Shown: positions 34,201 to 44,495, counted from the first letter of the stretch. The stretch is DNA of 64,000 nt from Caenorhabditis remanei (GCF_010183535.1 NC_071328.1:12214001-12278000), one strand, 5' to 3'. Notes: generated by a model from the sequence alone, not told the origin. A program made the numbers and translations.

Positions 34201-37200
34201 GATTTCAATGCCAACGGATTCCACAAATGGCCATTCCTTTCAGTCCAACAGTGGGGAGAGGATCCACGTGGAACTTGGCTTCTCATGGTTGAATCGGTGA
34301 CGACGAATCCCGCTGCTACTGGTAGGGAACTGAAAAAAGCTTCAAAATTAGGATCATAAGCAGGGATGTAACGGAAATTCAGAAACGGAAATTCAGAAAT
34401 TTCCGACATTTTTTTTTCGAAACTTTTGATTTCCGATTTCTGAGATTTTTTTCGGAAAAACTTCGGTTCCGGAATTTCCGAAATTTCAAATATTTTCGTG
34501 ATGATAAATAAATTATTTGCGCGGAATCGAAAGAAATTGCTGCAAAACCACAGTGCCAAAACCTTACAACTGTGTGAAAATTTACAGAATTTTCAATTTT
34601 TTCTGCTTATTTATAGATTTTTACAAAACTTGAAATCTGAGTTTTCGAAGTTTTCGGAATTTCCGGAAAGAATAATTCGGAATATTTCCGATAACCGAAA
34701 TTTCCGGAAAAAAAATTTCAGGAATTTTTAGTTCCGCACATCCCTGCTTATCATCTCAAAATAAGACAGAAATCAAGTAAATATTAAAAAATTGTTGGAA
34801 AAAATATAATTATTTAGAATAAAGATAGCATTTTTCCAGGTACATTCCATGACTGGACCCTCCTCCTCTACGGAACCGCCGACCCCGCCCAACCAGGAGA
34901 TCCAGTATACTCTGCAACACCAGCCACATCACAAGGTGTACTGTCACGTGTCCAACAACTCACTTCTCAGGTACGCACATTTTTCGAGGGATTCGGTTAG
35001 GAACCTCTTCCCTTTTGTTCTCTGTGTGTCGTGTTGTGTTTTGTCTTTTTTTTCTCTGGGACCCCTTTTCTTTAAACTTCTCTTTACGGGTGATGGTGAC
35101 AGTTTTTTTTAGGATTTTAAAATATATGAAAACTCAAAAAATGGTGTGTCTGCCTGAGTGTGTGAGTGTGTGTTTTGAAAAAATAAATTATCAAAAAATA
35201 CAAAAAAAAAGATCGTTTCACTATTCTCATCCATCATTGATTTTCAGTTTTTTTCATGTCAAATGTTTCCTATTTTTCACTCATTTCATTGTCCCATTGT
35301 CCATTGTCTTTCTTCCAAAAATGTCTGCGTCTCTTGTGTGTCCACACTCTCACTCTTGTCAGTGTCCGAATTGCAACAAAGAGAATTAATTTACAAAAAT
35401 GCATTTTTTTCTTTCTTACCCAATTTTTCTTTTCATTTTACTGTCAATTGCTGTGAATCTTCTTTTTCTCATCTCCCCCCATCCGATTAGTTTCAATAAT
35501 AGTTTCCTTTTTTCTCTAATAAATTTATGAATTGTAGATTTTTAATTTCAACTTTTCCGCTTTTTTCTCTTTTTTCATTTTCTTTACCCCCCTGCACTCT
35601 CGATATCTCTCCTGAATGGTTTGGTTCATCCTCGCACTTCATTTTTCACTTTTAATCACTTCACTGATGTCTTTTTTGGAATGCCACGACGAGCTAAGGA
35701 TACGGTAGTGACATGCGTGTTTAGATTATAGTTTTTGTGCTTTATAGATTAGAGAATGAAGAAAAACTGATATAATATATATATATAAGATAGGCCTAGA
35801 GAACACTAATTTATGAGTTCAAGGAAGAATTTTTGATGGTTTTCACAAATTTTAGTTACAGATTGACTAAATTTGAGCTTGGGTTCGGTTTTGTTCTGAG
35901 TTTTGAAAATCCTCCCTAGGATGGCCTAGAGAAAAGAAAAAAGAGATTACTGTAGCTTTAAACCGATTGGTCATCTTTGTAGAAAGAAGAGTCTTTCCGG
36001 GATCAAAAAAACTTATTTTCATAAAATTTTAAGCCCTTGTAAGCTTTTTTTAAATATTCATGAGCCAAATGATCCTATTTTTCCGCTTATAGAGCCCTCT
36101 GACTTTTCCAGTTTTCTAAGTAATGAATAGCCTTAGTATAGTTTAGCATCCTGACTCTATCCCCATCCTTTCCTTCATTTTCCTTCAGAACAACAAGCCT
36201 CGTATGGAATCCTCCCCGAATGCGCAGAACTACCGTCTCCCCGCACCTCAATTCCATCCCTCCGTTCATCCTCAGTCAGCTAACTCTTATCCAACACCAC
36301 CACCGTTTCACCATCATTCATTTTCAGTTACTGACTTCCGTCCGACTTACATTTCGATTTATCTCCCACCACCACCAACACGTAGATTGTTTTCAGGCTA
36401 ACCACTCCGGATAGTTTTATGTATAGAAGTAGTTTTCTGAAAATCTGAAACAAAACCGAAACCCTTCCCTAGTGTCCCTTTTTACCCTAATGTCACGGAA
36501 TCAGTCTTCCCACTCCTATTTCATTTTCTCTTTCCCACATGCTCGTTGTGTTTGTGATTACAGAAGCGAACGTTCTCGAAACGTCCACAGGCGTTCTCCC
36601 GCGTACGCCAAATGCCGATACCATCGGGACCGGCGCAGAGGCAATGGGTCCCGCAACGACCGCAGCCGCAGTCCGTATTCCAACAACAACAGCAGCAGCA
36701 ACAGTCTGCGGCGACATTTGGCCAATGGGTATGGGATCCAGTGGCCCAGCGATGGGTATGGTCGAGACGAATCAGGAAACACGAACCCCCTTCGCAGCCG
36801 CATCGGAGGAGATACAAGCATTAGTGTTGTGTTCTTCTTCTGTATCTATATATATTATATATAACTGATTCATGTTTTTTTCTGGGAATGTCTGGATAGA
36901 GGATTTTATGTTTTTTGTATGTGGTTTTTGTCGGTTTTGGGAGTTGCACTGAAGGAAAACTGCATGCTTTTTGGGCCTCTTTCACGGGTTTTTTTCGAAC
37001 GAATTCACTAGCCAGACATTCTCGATCACTCTCTCTTCTAGTACAAACTTCTCTACTTATATGAGGTGATGCAAGCGCGCTCTAGGGAATTTTAAGCGGG
37101 AATTTGAATTTCCAGTGAAAAAAATTAGGCTGAATATGCTGAAATTGATGGTGATAGTTTTGAATATGTTGACTTGCTGTAAGTCTGAGAAAGTCGGTTT

Positions 37201-40200
37201 GAAAAGTCTGAAATAAGGTTTTTCTTGTTTCCGCATTTTCAAATTATGTTTTTTGGACTCAGCATGTTCGAAAATGCAATCACACAAGTTTTCAGCGAAT
37301 TCTGAGCACTTTTCTCACTGAAATTTCAAATTTCCCGCCTGAAATCCATTAGAGCGCATTTGCATAGCCAACTTTCTCCCCCCGGTTCCCACTTCTCAGT
37401 CAACCGTTTTTCTCCATGTTTTCTCTCTCTATCTTTCCGGTGCTCACTTTTCACATTTCTCCCACCCAAGAATTCCCCTTTTTCCCCCTCCCGGTGAATT
37501 TCTTTTTTTCTGAAAATATCTGTATTTGAAATTTGAAATTATTTAATGCATTTCCACTTCTTCTCGGTCCGCGTTTCCTCCAGGTGATGGGTATTCTCTC
37601 TCTCGTTTTTTTGTAATTAAAATCCTTCTGAATTTATGTGAATTTTCTCAGTCTTTCCAACATTTCCCCTCTCATTCCCTTTCTATGTATTTTTTGTTAA
37701 AATTTTCGTTGAAAAAAGAAGAAAAAATTGATGTAAATTGATTCTCTCTCGCTTGCTTTTTCTCATCGTTTTTTGTCGTCGTTTTGTCTTTTGGCATGGT
37801 TGGTGGGCGGAGTTTACAGGTCTAAAAATTTGATATATATGTATTTATGTCGACTATACCACTTGTCTGAAAAATTCAAAAATTCTCCCCTATGCATGCG
37901 CACTCTATTGGACTAGTCTCTTTTCTCCTCCCTGTTATCTCTGACACCCCTGCAGATCGGAATGCCCACAATTCTCGTCGTCGTTCAATTCGTCGTCATC
38001 GGACTCGTCCTCAGTGTCGTTCTCTACGCGTGTCGTCGTCAACGTGTCCGAGACTCCACGCCGCCCGTTCCAACTGCTCCTGAAGACGTGGCAATGTCGG
38101 CGTTATCGTCATCTGGAGAGTCGGAAGACGAGCAGATGCGAAAAGCGATTGCGGCGTCGATAGAGGAGGAGGCGGAGCGAAAAATGATTGAGAGAGCGTT
38201 GAGAGATTCAGGAGAACGACAGTAGATATTAGGAGTTGTTTTTTATTTGAAATGTGACAAGTGCGCTCTATAGTGAATTCAGCAGGGCGCACTTGCTACA
38301 TCTTCTTACTAGTCAATTTTAGTGTTTTTCATGTTTTATTTATCACTAATTTATCGTTGAATTCGTTACGGTTGTCATTTTCATAATTTCGGGATTCAAT
38401 TCCATTTCTCATTTTTGCTCAATTCGATTTTCTTCATCCCATAATTTTTCCCCGTCACGGGTTCTTCTTGTTATTCTTCCTTGCCTTTTTCTTCTCTTTG
38501 AACCGTTGAAAACGCGCTCCACCGAAATCTGGCGGAGCGCACTTGCGAACCGAAATGAAATTGTGAAAAAAAGATTCCTGAGAATGAGTTTGATTCTAAT
38601 TTTTGGCATGGTTTTTGTTTTTTTTTTCTCTAAGCATGAACCTATCAGAGTGGCAAGGGTTTTGGCAATCACGCTCTACCGGAAGAGACGCCGAGAAGTT
38701 GATTTCGTTAGAGCGCGATTATCAAACCTCCGCGCTAATAACATCTTTCCGAATAATTTTTCCCGAAAAAACTTTTTTTTTTTCAATTTTTTAAAGTTTT
38801 CTCATTTCCCCACTTCTCCGCTCGACTATGAATTTCTCCCATTTTAACTCGAAAAACTCAAATTTTCAATTGAAAAAAATCCCAAAATTTTCCATGATTC
38901 TAGTCGACGGAGAATGGTGGAAACGAGACGCTTCTGGTGGATTTCTCAAAAGGAGAAAAGCCAATCGAGCCCTCATCGTGGACGTTCTCATCGTATCAAT
39001 CGGGTATTTCAGCCACGTTAAAAGGCTATTTCGATCAGTTTTTTATGAAAATGTTTGGCGGAAAACCGGGAATCAATCGGCCGTGGCGATGAGATCTTTC
39101 TGAAAATTTCTGTCTTTTCTTGCTGTTGGATTTTTATCTTTGCTGTGATTTGTTTAATTTCTGGGATTTCTGTTATTAGTTGTTTTGGAGTAAGCGCGCT
39201 CTGTTGAGAATTTTTGTCAATAGAGCGCACTTACCCGAGCATCTCTAAACCACTGGGCAATTGTTTCTCTTGATTTCAATTGATTTCTCTCCGAACCCAG
39301 AAATCCGGAAAATGAAAAAATGATTTCAGCAAGAACGCAAGTCACCGCCAAGATATATCCAACGAGCTTTTCCCTAAAAAGTTTTATTCCATGTCAAAAA
39401 ATCTTTTATTTTATTCTAATACTTTCACAATTTCCTACAGGTTCCCTTCGATTTTCCGCAATATTTTCCCCTTGATCCCCGTTTTTCATTTCTCTAGTCC
39501 CAGTCTTGCTCCTCCTCCCTTTTCCTGTTTATAGTGATTAGCGCGGCATACGGATTTTGCAAACGCGCTCTATCGAACTATAAATACAGTTCCGGTAGAG
39601 CGAACTTACAAAAACCGAGCCGTGTTAATATATCATATTTTTATGTTATTTTATGTCTTTTCATTTAATTGTAGGCTGACCGAATAGTTGAAAGAAATCG
39701 TGACAGTTGGGAGGTGACAGAAGAAGAGAGTTCCCATTGGCATTGGGAACATTCACGTGAATCCAAATCATCGTCATCCACGTCATCCAAATTGAACTCT
39801 TTTTCTTCTTTTTTCTCTTCTCGTCGCCGCCGCCAAACAACTCGTTCGCACGCTTTTTCTTTCAGCCATTTACAGTCAAATATTTCAATCATTCTTGTCT
39901 GTATTTTTGCTGCCATTTTTCATCGCCAATTTGCGGTTTAGTGAAAGAGAGAAACAATATGAATTTTTAATTGAATGTGTTTTATTTTGAATGTTATGAG
40001 ACCGGTGGTGGCCTAACTTTCGCAAAAATTCGGCCACCACCGATCTCTGGTGAAAAACGCTTTTCAGGGTCCCGTAACGATCTACCGTAATCCTATTGCT
40101 TTTTTTCTCATTTTTTCTATCTGGTTGTTCACGTCGTGGTGTGTGTGTCTGTGCGTTTGTAATCTGTGACAAAATTATCTGTTTTTTTCCTATTCCCCGC

Positions 40201-42308
40201 TTTTTCATATTGTCCCCATATGGCATGATTTACCACCTTTTTTCACCCCGGTTTTTACCGAAATTTTGAATTTTTCGAAGAGAGATAAGAGTGAGAGAGA
40301 GACGCAGACACACACACACACTACAATGTCCTCAACTTGTGATTTGAAAGAAATTCTTTAAAAATGTGAAAAATGAAAAAAAAAGTTACGGTAGATCGTT
40401 ACATTTTCAGGTTGAGGAGACGGCGCCGATCTCATTTCCAGACTTGACTTCTGCTGGAAATTGTCATGCAGAGTGTAATGGAGGTAAGCAGATGGCCGGG
40501 GAATGGAGAAAGTTAGGCCACCGAGTTTCATCAATATATCAAAGACAGCGTTGCTCGTTTTACTGAAAATTACTCGAAATAAAGGGGATTTTAAGAAAAA
40601 TCGAAAATTGGTGGAATTTTAGAGTTCGTGGTCTAGAAACTGCAAAAGTTAGGCCACGAATTTCCGTGGTGTCTTAACGGGCTCTATGATGAGAACTATT
40701 TTAAATGTTTATTTCACGAAGAATGAGAGAGAATTCCTTTAAAAACATGGACTTTTTTCGAACCATTTTCCGACGAAACTCATAAAGCTTTCCATGGCCT
40801 AACTTTTGCAGTTTCTAGGCCACCAATTCCATTCCTTCCATCCATCTCCAATTTCCAGGTTGCACTGAATCGAACTCGGCAACATCGTGTTTCGCATGTA
40901 AACATCTGACTCAAACACTCCGAAACAAGGGTGGAAGTGGATTCAAATGTGTTCAGAAATGTGATGATACGTACTATTTGGATGGGGACAAGTGCAAAAT
41001 GTGCTCATCGCACTGTCATACTTGTACCAAATCCGAGGTAAGGGAATAGTCAGATTTGGTATTTTTGATATTAGCACGGCACGCTTCTTGCAATCGCGCT
41101 CCACCGAAATGTTCTTGAAAAATCTCACATTTTCTCTGATTCTCACAATTTCGCACACAATTTTCTTCGATTGCGGTAGAGCGCGGTTGTAAAAAGCGTG
41201 CTGATAGTGAGCTAATAGGTGGGTTCTCCCAGAATTATCACTAGAGCGCAATCGATCACTGACACCTACAGTAGGACGGTCGAATTCTAATCAGCTTAAT
41301 TACCCAATTAGACCCTAATTATCTATTTCCAGGTCTGCGAAACGTGCCCAGGAAGTCTTCTCCTCATCGATGTCGACAATATGCCTCACTACGATCATGG
41401 AAAGTGTGTAGAGTCGTGTCCGCCCGGTCTCGTTGCTGATTGTACGTTTTTAACTGACTTTTTGAGTTTTTCGAAAGCCCCGCCTACTTTAAAGGGAAAA
41501 ACAATAAAACCTTTAAAAAAATTACAGCAAACCTCAGAAAGGAAATCAAAAATGGTAAAGAGAGTGATCATGCATCCCCCAATTTTCATTCCCTTACTTC
41601 TACACTTTTAATATTATATTTCTCCTTAATACTAAAACGCGCTCTACCGAACTCCGACAGAGCGCATTTACTACTCTTTCAAATCATAACCTCATTTTCC
41701 AGACGAATCAAATCTTGTCCAAGCGAAATGCATCTGGCGAAAAGACCTCTGTGGCGATGGATATTATATCAACGCGATCGGAAAATGCGACTTGTGTGAT
41801 TCGGCGTGTGAAACGTGCACCGCCCCCGGACCGATGAGTTGTGAAAAGTGTGCGACTGGATATGGAAAAGGGTCTATTGGTTACTGTAGACCGTGTTGTA
41901 CTCCAGGAACCGGAAAGAGCTGGCAGTGTGGTAAGAGACTCCGCCCACTTTTGACAGATTCTGTAAGAAATAGAAGTTTCAGAAGACTGCTCCAAACCGG
42001 ATCCATCTCTAGAGACATCTAAATCATCCACCGGATACGGATGGATGTTCTGGATTTCTGTTTTATCGATTGCGGCTTGCGGATTCTGTGCTTGTAGGAA
42101 GTGTGCCAATGAAGTGAAGGGATCGAGTGTCGAGTGAGTTTTCCGCCCAAAATCACAAAATTTGAACTCAAAAAATTTCAGATACGCGCCACTTTCCCAC
42201 TACAATGCCACCAATGGCGCTGTGAATTTAGGTGTGAATTCTGATGACGACGACGATGAAGAGGAAGACGATGTGTTTGTGAATGTTCCAACTTCTCAAG
42301 CTGTCTAG
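31242..42308 (+). CDS. bli-4: Kex2/subtilisin-like proprotein convertase (blisterase), Cys-rich transmembrane isoform
   Basis: Exons: 31242-31322, 31367-31801, 32393-32598, 32644-33042, 33522-33926, 34005-34321, 34840-34970 (shared core, 658 codons), then 40411-40483, 40859-41037, 41333-41441, 41703-41930, 41983-42133, 42182-42308; 946 residues. Signal peptide ([16 protein letters not shown]), prodomain ending in an autocleavage site (PKRRVKRD), then the subtilisin domain with Asp in SILDDGI, His in HGTRCAGE, oxyanion Asn region and Ser in GTSASAP; P domain follows (exon 6). The long isoform adds furin-type Cys-rich repeats, a TM helix ([19 protein letters not shown]) and an acidic cytosolic tail ([10 protein letters not shown]). 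In C. elegans bli-4 (K04F10.4) processes collagens and other precursors in the secretory pathway. Exon 7 ends in phase 0, and five other downstream exons also start in phase 0 (listed separately). kpc-1 was considered; the alternative 3' exons and local synteny favour bli-4. Confidence 0.9.
31926..32119. repeat. Partial copy of the CTTGACAAGTATG element in bli-4 intron 2
   Basis: Shares GCGAAAAAG, GAATTAGAAG and the right end (GCCGGGGGTTGACAAGTATG) with the full element at 45593-45872. The left terminus is missing or diverged. Confidence 0.5.
33090..33400. mobile_element. Palindromic MITE in bli-4 intron 4, family D copy 1
   Basis: Left arm TTATGGGACGTGACTTATAT ... GCCCTCGAGGTCTGGTATTC; the right arm is the inverse (GAATACCAGGCCTCGAGGGC ... 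ATAAGTCACGTCCCATAA). A related copy is at 60898-61245. Confidence 0.75.
34356..34751. mobile_element. 396-bp element with 14-bp perfect TIRs in bli-4 intron 6
   Basis: ATAAGCAGGGATGT (34356-34369) and its exact inverse ACATCCCTGCTTAT (34738-34751). The inside is rich in GGAAATTTCCG-type palindromic words. No coding capacity. Confidence 0.8.
36189..36401 (+). CDS. bli-4: bli-4 alternative C-terminal exon (tail a, Pro/His-rich)
   Basis: Acceptor TTTTCCTTCAG, then a phase-0 frame of 70 codons and TAA at 36399-36401, matching the phase of the shared exon 7 (ends 34970). The tail starts [15 protein letters not shown] and is Pro-, His- and Ser-rich ([20 protein letters not shown]), with no TM segment, so a protease with this end would be soluble or secreted. 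A GTTACT inside could act as a phase-0 donor to the next exon, but I cannot tell. Confidence 0.55.
   Translation, partial: NNKPRMESSPNAQNYRLPAPQFHPSVHPQSANSYPTPPPFHHHSFSVTDFRPTYISIYLPPPPTRRLFSG
36564..36824 (+). CDS. bli-4: bli-4 alternative C-terminal exon (tail b, Gln/Trp/Arg-rich)
   Basis: Acceptor TTTGTGATTACAG and a phase-0 frame of 86 codons ending TAG at 36822-36824. The tail is basic ([16 protein letters not shown]), has a run of eight Gln, the motif [13 protein letters not shown], and ends in RRRYKH. No TM segment. The overlapping frame giving an Ala/Thr-rich peptide is out of phase with exon 7. Confidence 0.6.
   Translation, partial: KRTFSKRPQAFSRVRQMPIPSGPAQRQWVPQRPQPQSVFQQQQQQQQSAATFGQWVWDPVAQRWVWSRRIRKHEPPSQPHRRRYKH
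37070..37365. mobile_element. Palindromic element between bli-4 alternative exons b and c
   Basis: GCAAGCGCGCTCTA at the left and TTAGAGCGCATTTGC at the right, with TTTCAAATTTCCCGCCTGAA facing GGGAATTTGAATTTCC inside. Confidence 0.65.
37956..38225 (+). CDS. bli-4: bli-4 alternative C-terminal exon (tail c, transmembrane helix plus UIM-like cytosolic tail)
   Basis: Acceptor CACCCCTGCAG and a phase-0 frame of 89 codons ending TAG at 38223-38225. It opens directly with a strong TM segment ([20 protein letters not shown]), then a basic stop-transfer (CRRQRVR), a short Pro/Ser linker, and [16 protein letters not shown]. That string matches the ubiquitin-interacting motif consensus (acidic cluster, hydrophobic, Ala-hydrophobic-x-x-Ser-hydrophobic-x-Glu). 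This isoform would be a type I membrane convertase with a possible ubiquitin-sorting signal. Clean codon structure supports coding. Confidence 0.65.
   Translation: MGMPTILVVVQFVVIGLVLSVVLYACRRQRVRDSTPPVPTAPEDVAMSALSSSGESEDEQMRKAIAASIEEEAERKMIERALRDSGERQ
38258..38295. repeat. Short AAGTGCGC hairpin after tail c
   Basis: CAAGTGCGCTCTATAG faces GGGCGCACTTG, a 38-bp hairpin just downstream of the stop of tail c. Confidence 0.6.
38511..38546. repeat. Short GCGCTC hairpin
   Basis: AACGCGCTCCACCG faces GGCGGAGCGCACTTG; 36 bp, in the intron between tails c and d. Confidence 0.6.
38904..39092 (+). CDS. bli-4: bli-4 candidate alternative C-terminal exon (tail d)
   Basis: Acceptor CATGATTCTAG and a phase-0 frame of 62 codons ending TGA at 39090-39092. 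The tail reads [19 protein letters not shown] then [13 protein letters not shown] and ends KPGINRPWR; it is hydrophilic with no TM segment. Codon use looks coding and the phase fits exon 7, but the acceptor is weaker and the overlapping frame is also open, so the call is less certain than a-c. Confidence 0.4.
   Translation, partial: STENGGNETLLVDFSKGEKPIEPSSWTFSSYQSGISATLKGYFDQFFMKMFGGKPGINRPWR
39191..39233. repeat. Short TAAGCGCGCTCT hairpin after tail d
   Basis: TAAGCGCGCTCTGTTGA faces TCAATAGAGCGCACTTA around a short loop, about 100 bp after the stop of tail d. Confidence 0.65.
39538..39629. repeat. 92-bp hairpin, shortened relative of MITE family A
   Basis: TTAGCGCGGCATACGGATTTTG ... 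CGCGCTCTATCGAA facing TTCCGGTAGAGCGAACTTAC ... CCGTGTTAAT. It lies 46 bp before the tail e exon. Confidence 0.65.
39675..39941 (+). CDS. bli-4: bli-4 candidate alternative C-terminal exon (tail e, Ser/Arg-rich with hydrophobic end)
   Basis: Acceptor TTTAATTGTAG and a phase-0 frame of 88 codons ending TAG at 39939-39941. It begins [20 protein letters not shown], continues with a Ser-rich stretch and RRRRQTTRS, and ends in a hydrophobic segment ([13 protein letters not shown]) that could be a GPI signal or tail anchor. Phase fits the shared core; transcription is unproven. Confidence 0.5.
   Translation, partial: ADRIVERNRDSWEVTEEESSHWHWEHSRESKSSSSTSSKLNSFSSFFSSRRRRQTTRSHAFSFSHLQSNISIILVCIFAAIFHRQFAV
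40074..40402. mobile_element. 329-bp element with 17-bp perfect TIRs abutting a bli-4 splice acceptor
   Basis: GTAACGATCTACCGTAA (40074-40090) and its exact inverse (40386-40402). The interior holds a GAGAGAGACGCAGACACACA tract. The right end stops 8 bp before the exon at 40411, so the acceptor ATTTTCAG starts exactly at the element edge. Confidence 0.75.
40628..40829. repeat. Palindromic repeat (GTGGCCTAGAAACTGCAAAA type) in bli-4
   Basis: CGTGGTCTAGAAACTGCAAA with AGTTAGGCCACG faces ATGGCCTAACTTTTGCAG then TTTCTAGGCCACC. Related GGCCACCACCG/CGGTGGTGGCC arms occur near 40003-40050. Confidence 0.65.
41071..41205 (-). mobile_element. Inverted-repeat element (MITE), family A copy 3, in bli-4
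   Basis: TTAGCACGGCACGCTTCTTG at the left; TTGTAAAAAGCGTGCTGATA at the right. The core is in reverse orientation relative to copies 1, 2 and 4 (CACAATTTCGCACACAATTT). Confidence 0.75.
41635..41669. repeat. Short GCGCTCTACCGAA hairpin in bli-4 intron
   Basis: AACGCGCTCTACCGA faces CGACAGAGCGCATTT, 33 bp before the exon at 41703. Confidence 0.55.
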
Positions 42309-42465
42309 ACCAACCTTCCCCAACATTTTTTGCCAATTTTCTAGTTTTTCGGGTATTCCATTTTTTCGAGATATTACTACGTGCAAGTGGCCTTTTCTAT
42401 GTGATTTTTTTTTCAAAAATAGTTACTTTTTGTCATTTACCGGGTTTTTTATATGTTCACTTGTT

Positions 42466-42471
42466 AATAAA
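42466..42471 (+). terminator. AATAAA polyadenylation signal, distal bli-4 isoform
   Basis: AATAAA 158 bp after the TAG at 42306-42308, inside the 241-bp gap to the convergent mut-2 gene. Confidence 0.6.
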
Positions 42472-42549
42472 TTTTTCTGTTTGTTGTTGTTTCGAGAGGT
42501 GATTCAGATTCTTTTCAATTGTAAATACACGATTTTAAACATTATCGAG

Positions 42550-44495
42550 TTATCGACGGAATGAAACGGGCGGGATTCCTGAAGTACTGGGAACATCACT
42601 GGGTTCTTCCTCTTCTGGAGGCGGTGGAGGAGGCGAGAAAAGACTAGATGATGGCATATTGATAATATCGTCCAGCCGGGGAAACAGAAAATTTCGTTTC
42701 TGGTTTTGGAGGTTTCCGGTTGGTTCCATTGGCGGGATAAACATGTTGAGAGTTTCTCTGGAAGAAATATTTATATTTTTATTGAAATTTTCTAGAATTA
42801 CCTCAGAATTCTTTTGATATTAGTCAGAGATCGGACTGTTCTTCCGGGATTATGAGAATCGAATGGGTCTTCAATGTAAACGTCTTTCTGTTTTTCGTTT
42901 TTGACGGTTTCATTCGGGCATCTAGTTCTAAAAAGTTGAAAATTTGAAGTTTTTTCATGGCAAGACATGTCGGCGGCGACGGCAGACTCGTTTCTATGGA
43001 GAGTTTGATTTTTGTTCTTTTCTTTCGTAAAAGCTTAATTTTCTCTGGCCAAAAAAATTTTTTTCGATTAAAACACTATGAAAAACTGCAGCTTTTTTTA
43101 AATTCGAAAAACAATTATTACCGACTCTTGACTATTGAATCTCTCATCGAAATATACGTTTCTTGAAAATCGAATTCGAAATAATAATGAACAAATTCGA
43201 GGAATAGCTGAGCTGTCGATGCTTGATTTAATTGAATCTTGGGAAGATCTCTGGGAACTGAGGCGCCGAAATCCAGCAATTCGGGGTACTTTTTATCGTT
43301 TGTTGCGATGAAATTATCGTCTGAAAGCTGAAGTTTTGAAGATAAATTCATTAGATTTTTCACCTTTATACAGTTTTGATAGATTTGGAAGTATCGGTGG
43401 GTAGGCGCCACACTGAAGGAAATGGATTACGAGAATTACGAGGGCGTAGCTGGAAATTTCATCTTAAAATTGGATTTCTTTCTGGATCTTCTTCTAAAAA
43501 AAACCTATTGAATCCTCCATCTTTCGGATTTTTGACTCCGGTACTCGCCGCCCATTTCTTAACAACTGCACATAGTGTGGCGAAGCGGTGATCAATACTG
43601 AAACGATTTGGTTTTAGGCAGACTTGTCAAAAATCGGGCCGACCCGGTTCAAAAATGGGAAAATGTAGAGTAAAAGTGTTTAAATTGTTTGTGACAAATT
43701 TGAAGCTTTTCGACTGGAAACATGTATTTCTCCTAAATTCTTCCCCAAAGAATTAACAAAATTATATTTACTAACTGTACATAATGCCGAATCATGAAAG
43801 AATTATGCATAGAGGACAGAAATGGTTCCATAACCACACTAATATCACATTCGATGCCATCAGCCGTTTCTATTTGTAAAATTTGAATTTGGGCTTGAAC
43901 GAGGTGAATTCCCTTCTCCCAGTTGACAAGTGGCTTGATTTGTTCGTCTTTTTCGAGAATTAATCGCACGATTTGAAGGATTTCCAGTTGCATTCTGAAA
44001 GTTTTGGTATATTAAAACTTCTGAAATTCTTTACTGTGTACCCTCTCCATTTGCAGAATCTCTCTTCTTCACTCAGTGCAATTTGCGGATAAAGTTCATC
44101 CAAGAGCCTCGCGGCCTGTGGAATATGAATTGCCACGTCGAGATCACTGTTCTTGGTGGCCAAACCTGTAACTGTACTTCCAGTTGGCACAATATTGAAG
44201 AGCCACGTGGGATTATGCTTCGAAATTATATTTTTCAGTTGGTAACACCAATTCATTTTTCGGTTGAACTCTTCTTCGGGCTGTAAAAGGAATTGGTTAC
44301 TTTTTGAAATTGGAATATTTTTTATCAGACCTGCTTCGATGTATCGAAATAATCGAACATATTACATGACAATACATGGAATTCATCCTCAAAAGCGTCT
44401 AAAACTGGCGAAAATCTCTCGTTGAACTTGTGGAACGATCCGAGATTTGAACATACTTCGTATGCTATCTGATCAGCATCCCGGTTTAATGTCAT
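42550..44495 (-). CDS. mut-2: MUT-2/RDE-3-type nucleotidyltransferase (pol beta superfamily)
   Basis: Eight exons: 44495-44331, 44280-44042, 43994-43776, 43597-43505, 43449-43364, 43320-43122, 42927-42802, 42757-42550; 444 residues, close to the size I recall for C. elegans MUT-2. The catalytic signature is present: PTGSTVTGLATKNSDLDV gives the GS motif and the DxD metal-binding pair, with a third Asp in ECDISV. The PAP-associated central domain follows (SYALVILVIHFLQ, DDNF...YPELLDFG; DPFDSHNPGRTV). The C-terminus is Pro/Glu-rich. In C. elegans MUT-2 adds poly(UG) tails to RNAi and transposon targets and acts in mutator foci. That it lies next to bli-4 agrees with K04F10.6/K04F10.4 in C. elegans. 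Divergent start 298 bp from the APC8 gene suggests a shared promoter region. Confidence 0.85.

Noticed and set aside
35015..35490. Phe/Cys-rich frames after bli-4 exon 7 as another alternative tail
   Set aside because: A phase-0 frame follows a TTTTCAG at about 35247, but the sequence is T-rich, low in coding character and lacks a plausible protein.
36539..36868. Ala/Thr-rich 109-codon frame overlapping bli-4 tail b
   Set aside because: Out of phase with exon 7; the phase-0 frame starts exactly at the acceptor.
31242..42308. First thought of as kpc-1 (furin-like)
   Set aside because: Multiple alternative 3' exons and the neighbours (mut-2, AXH gene) match bli-4 better.
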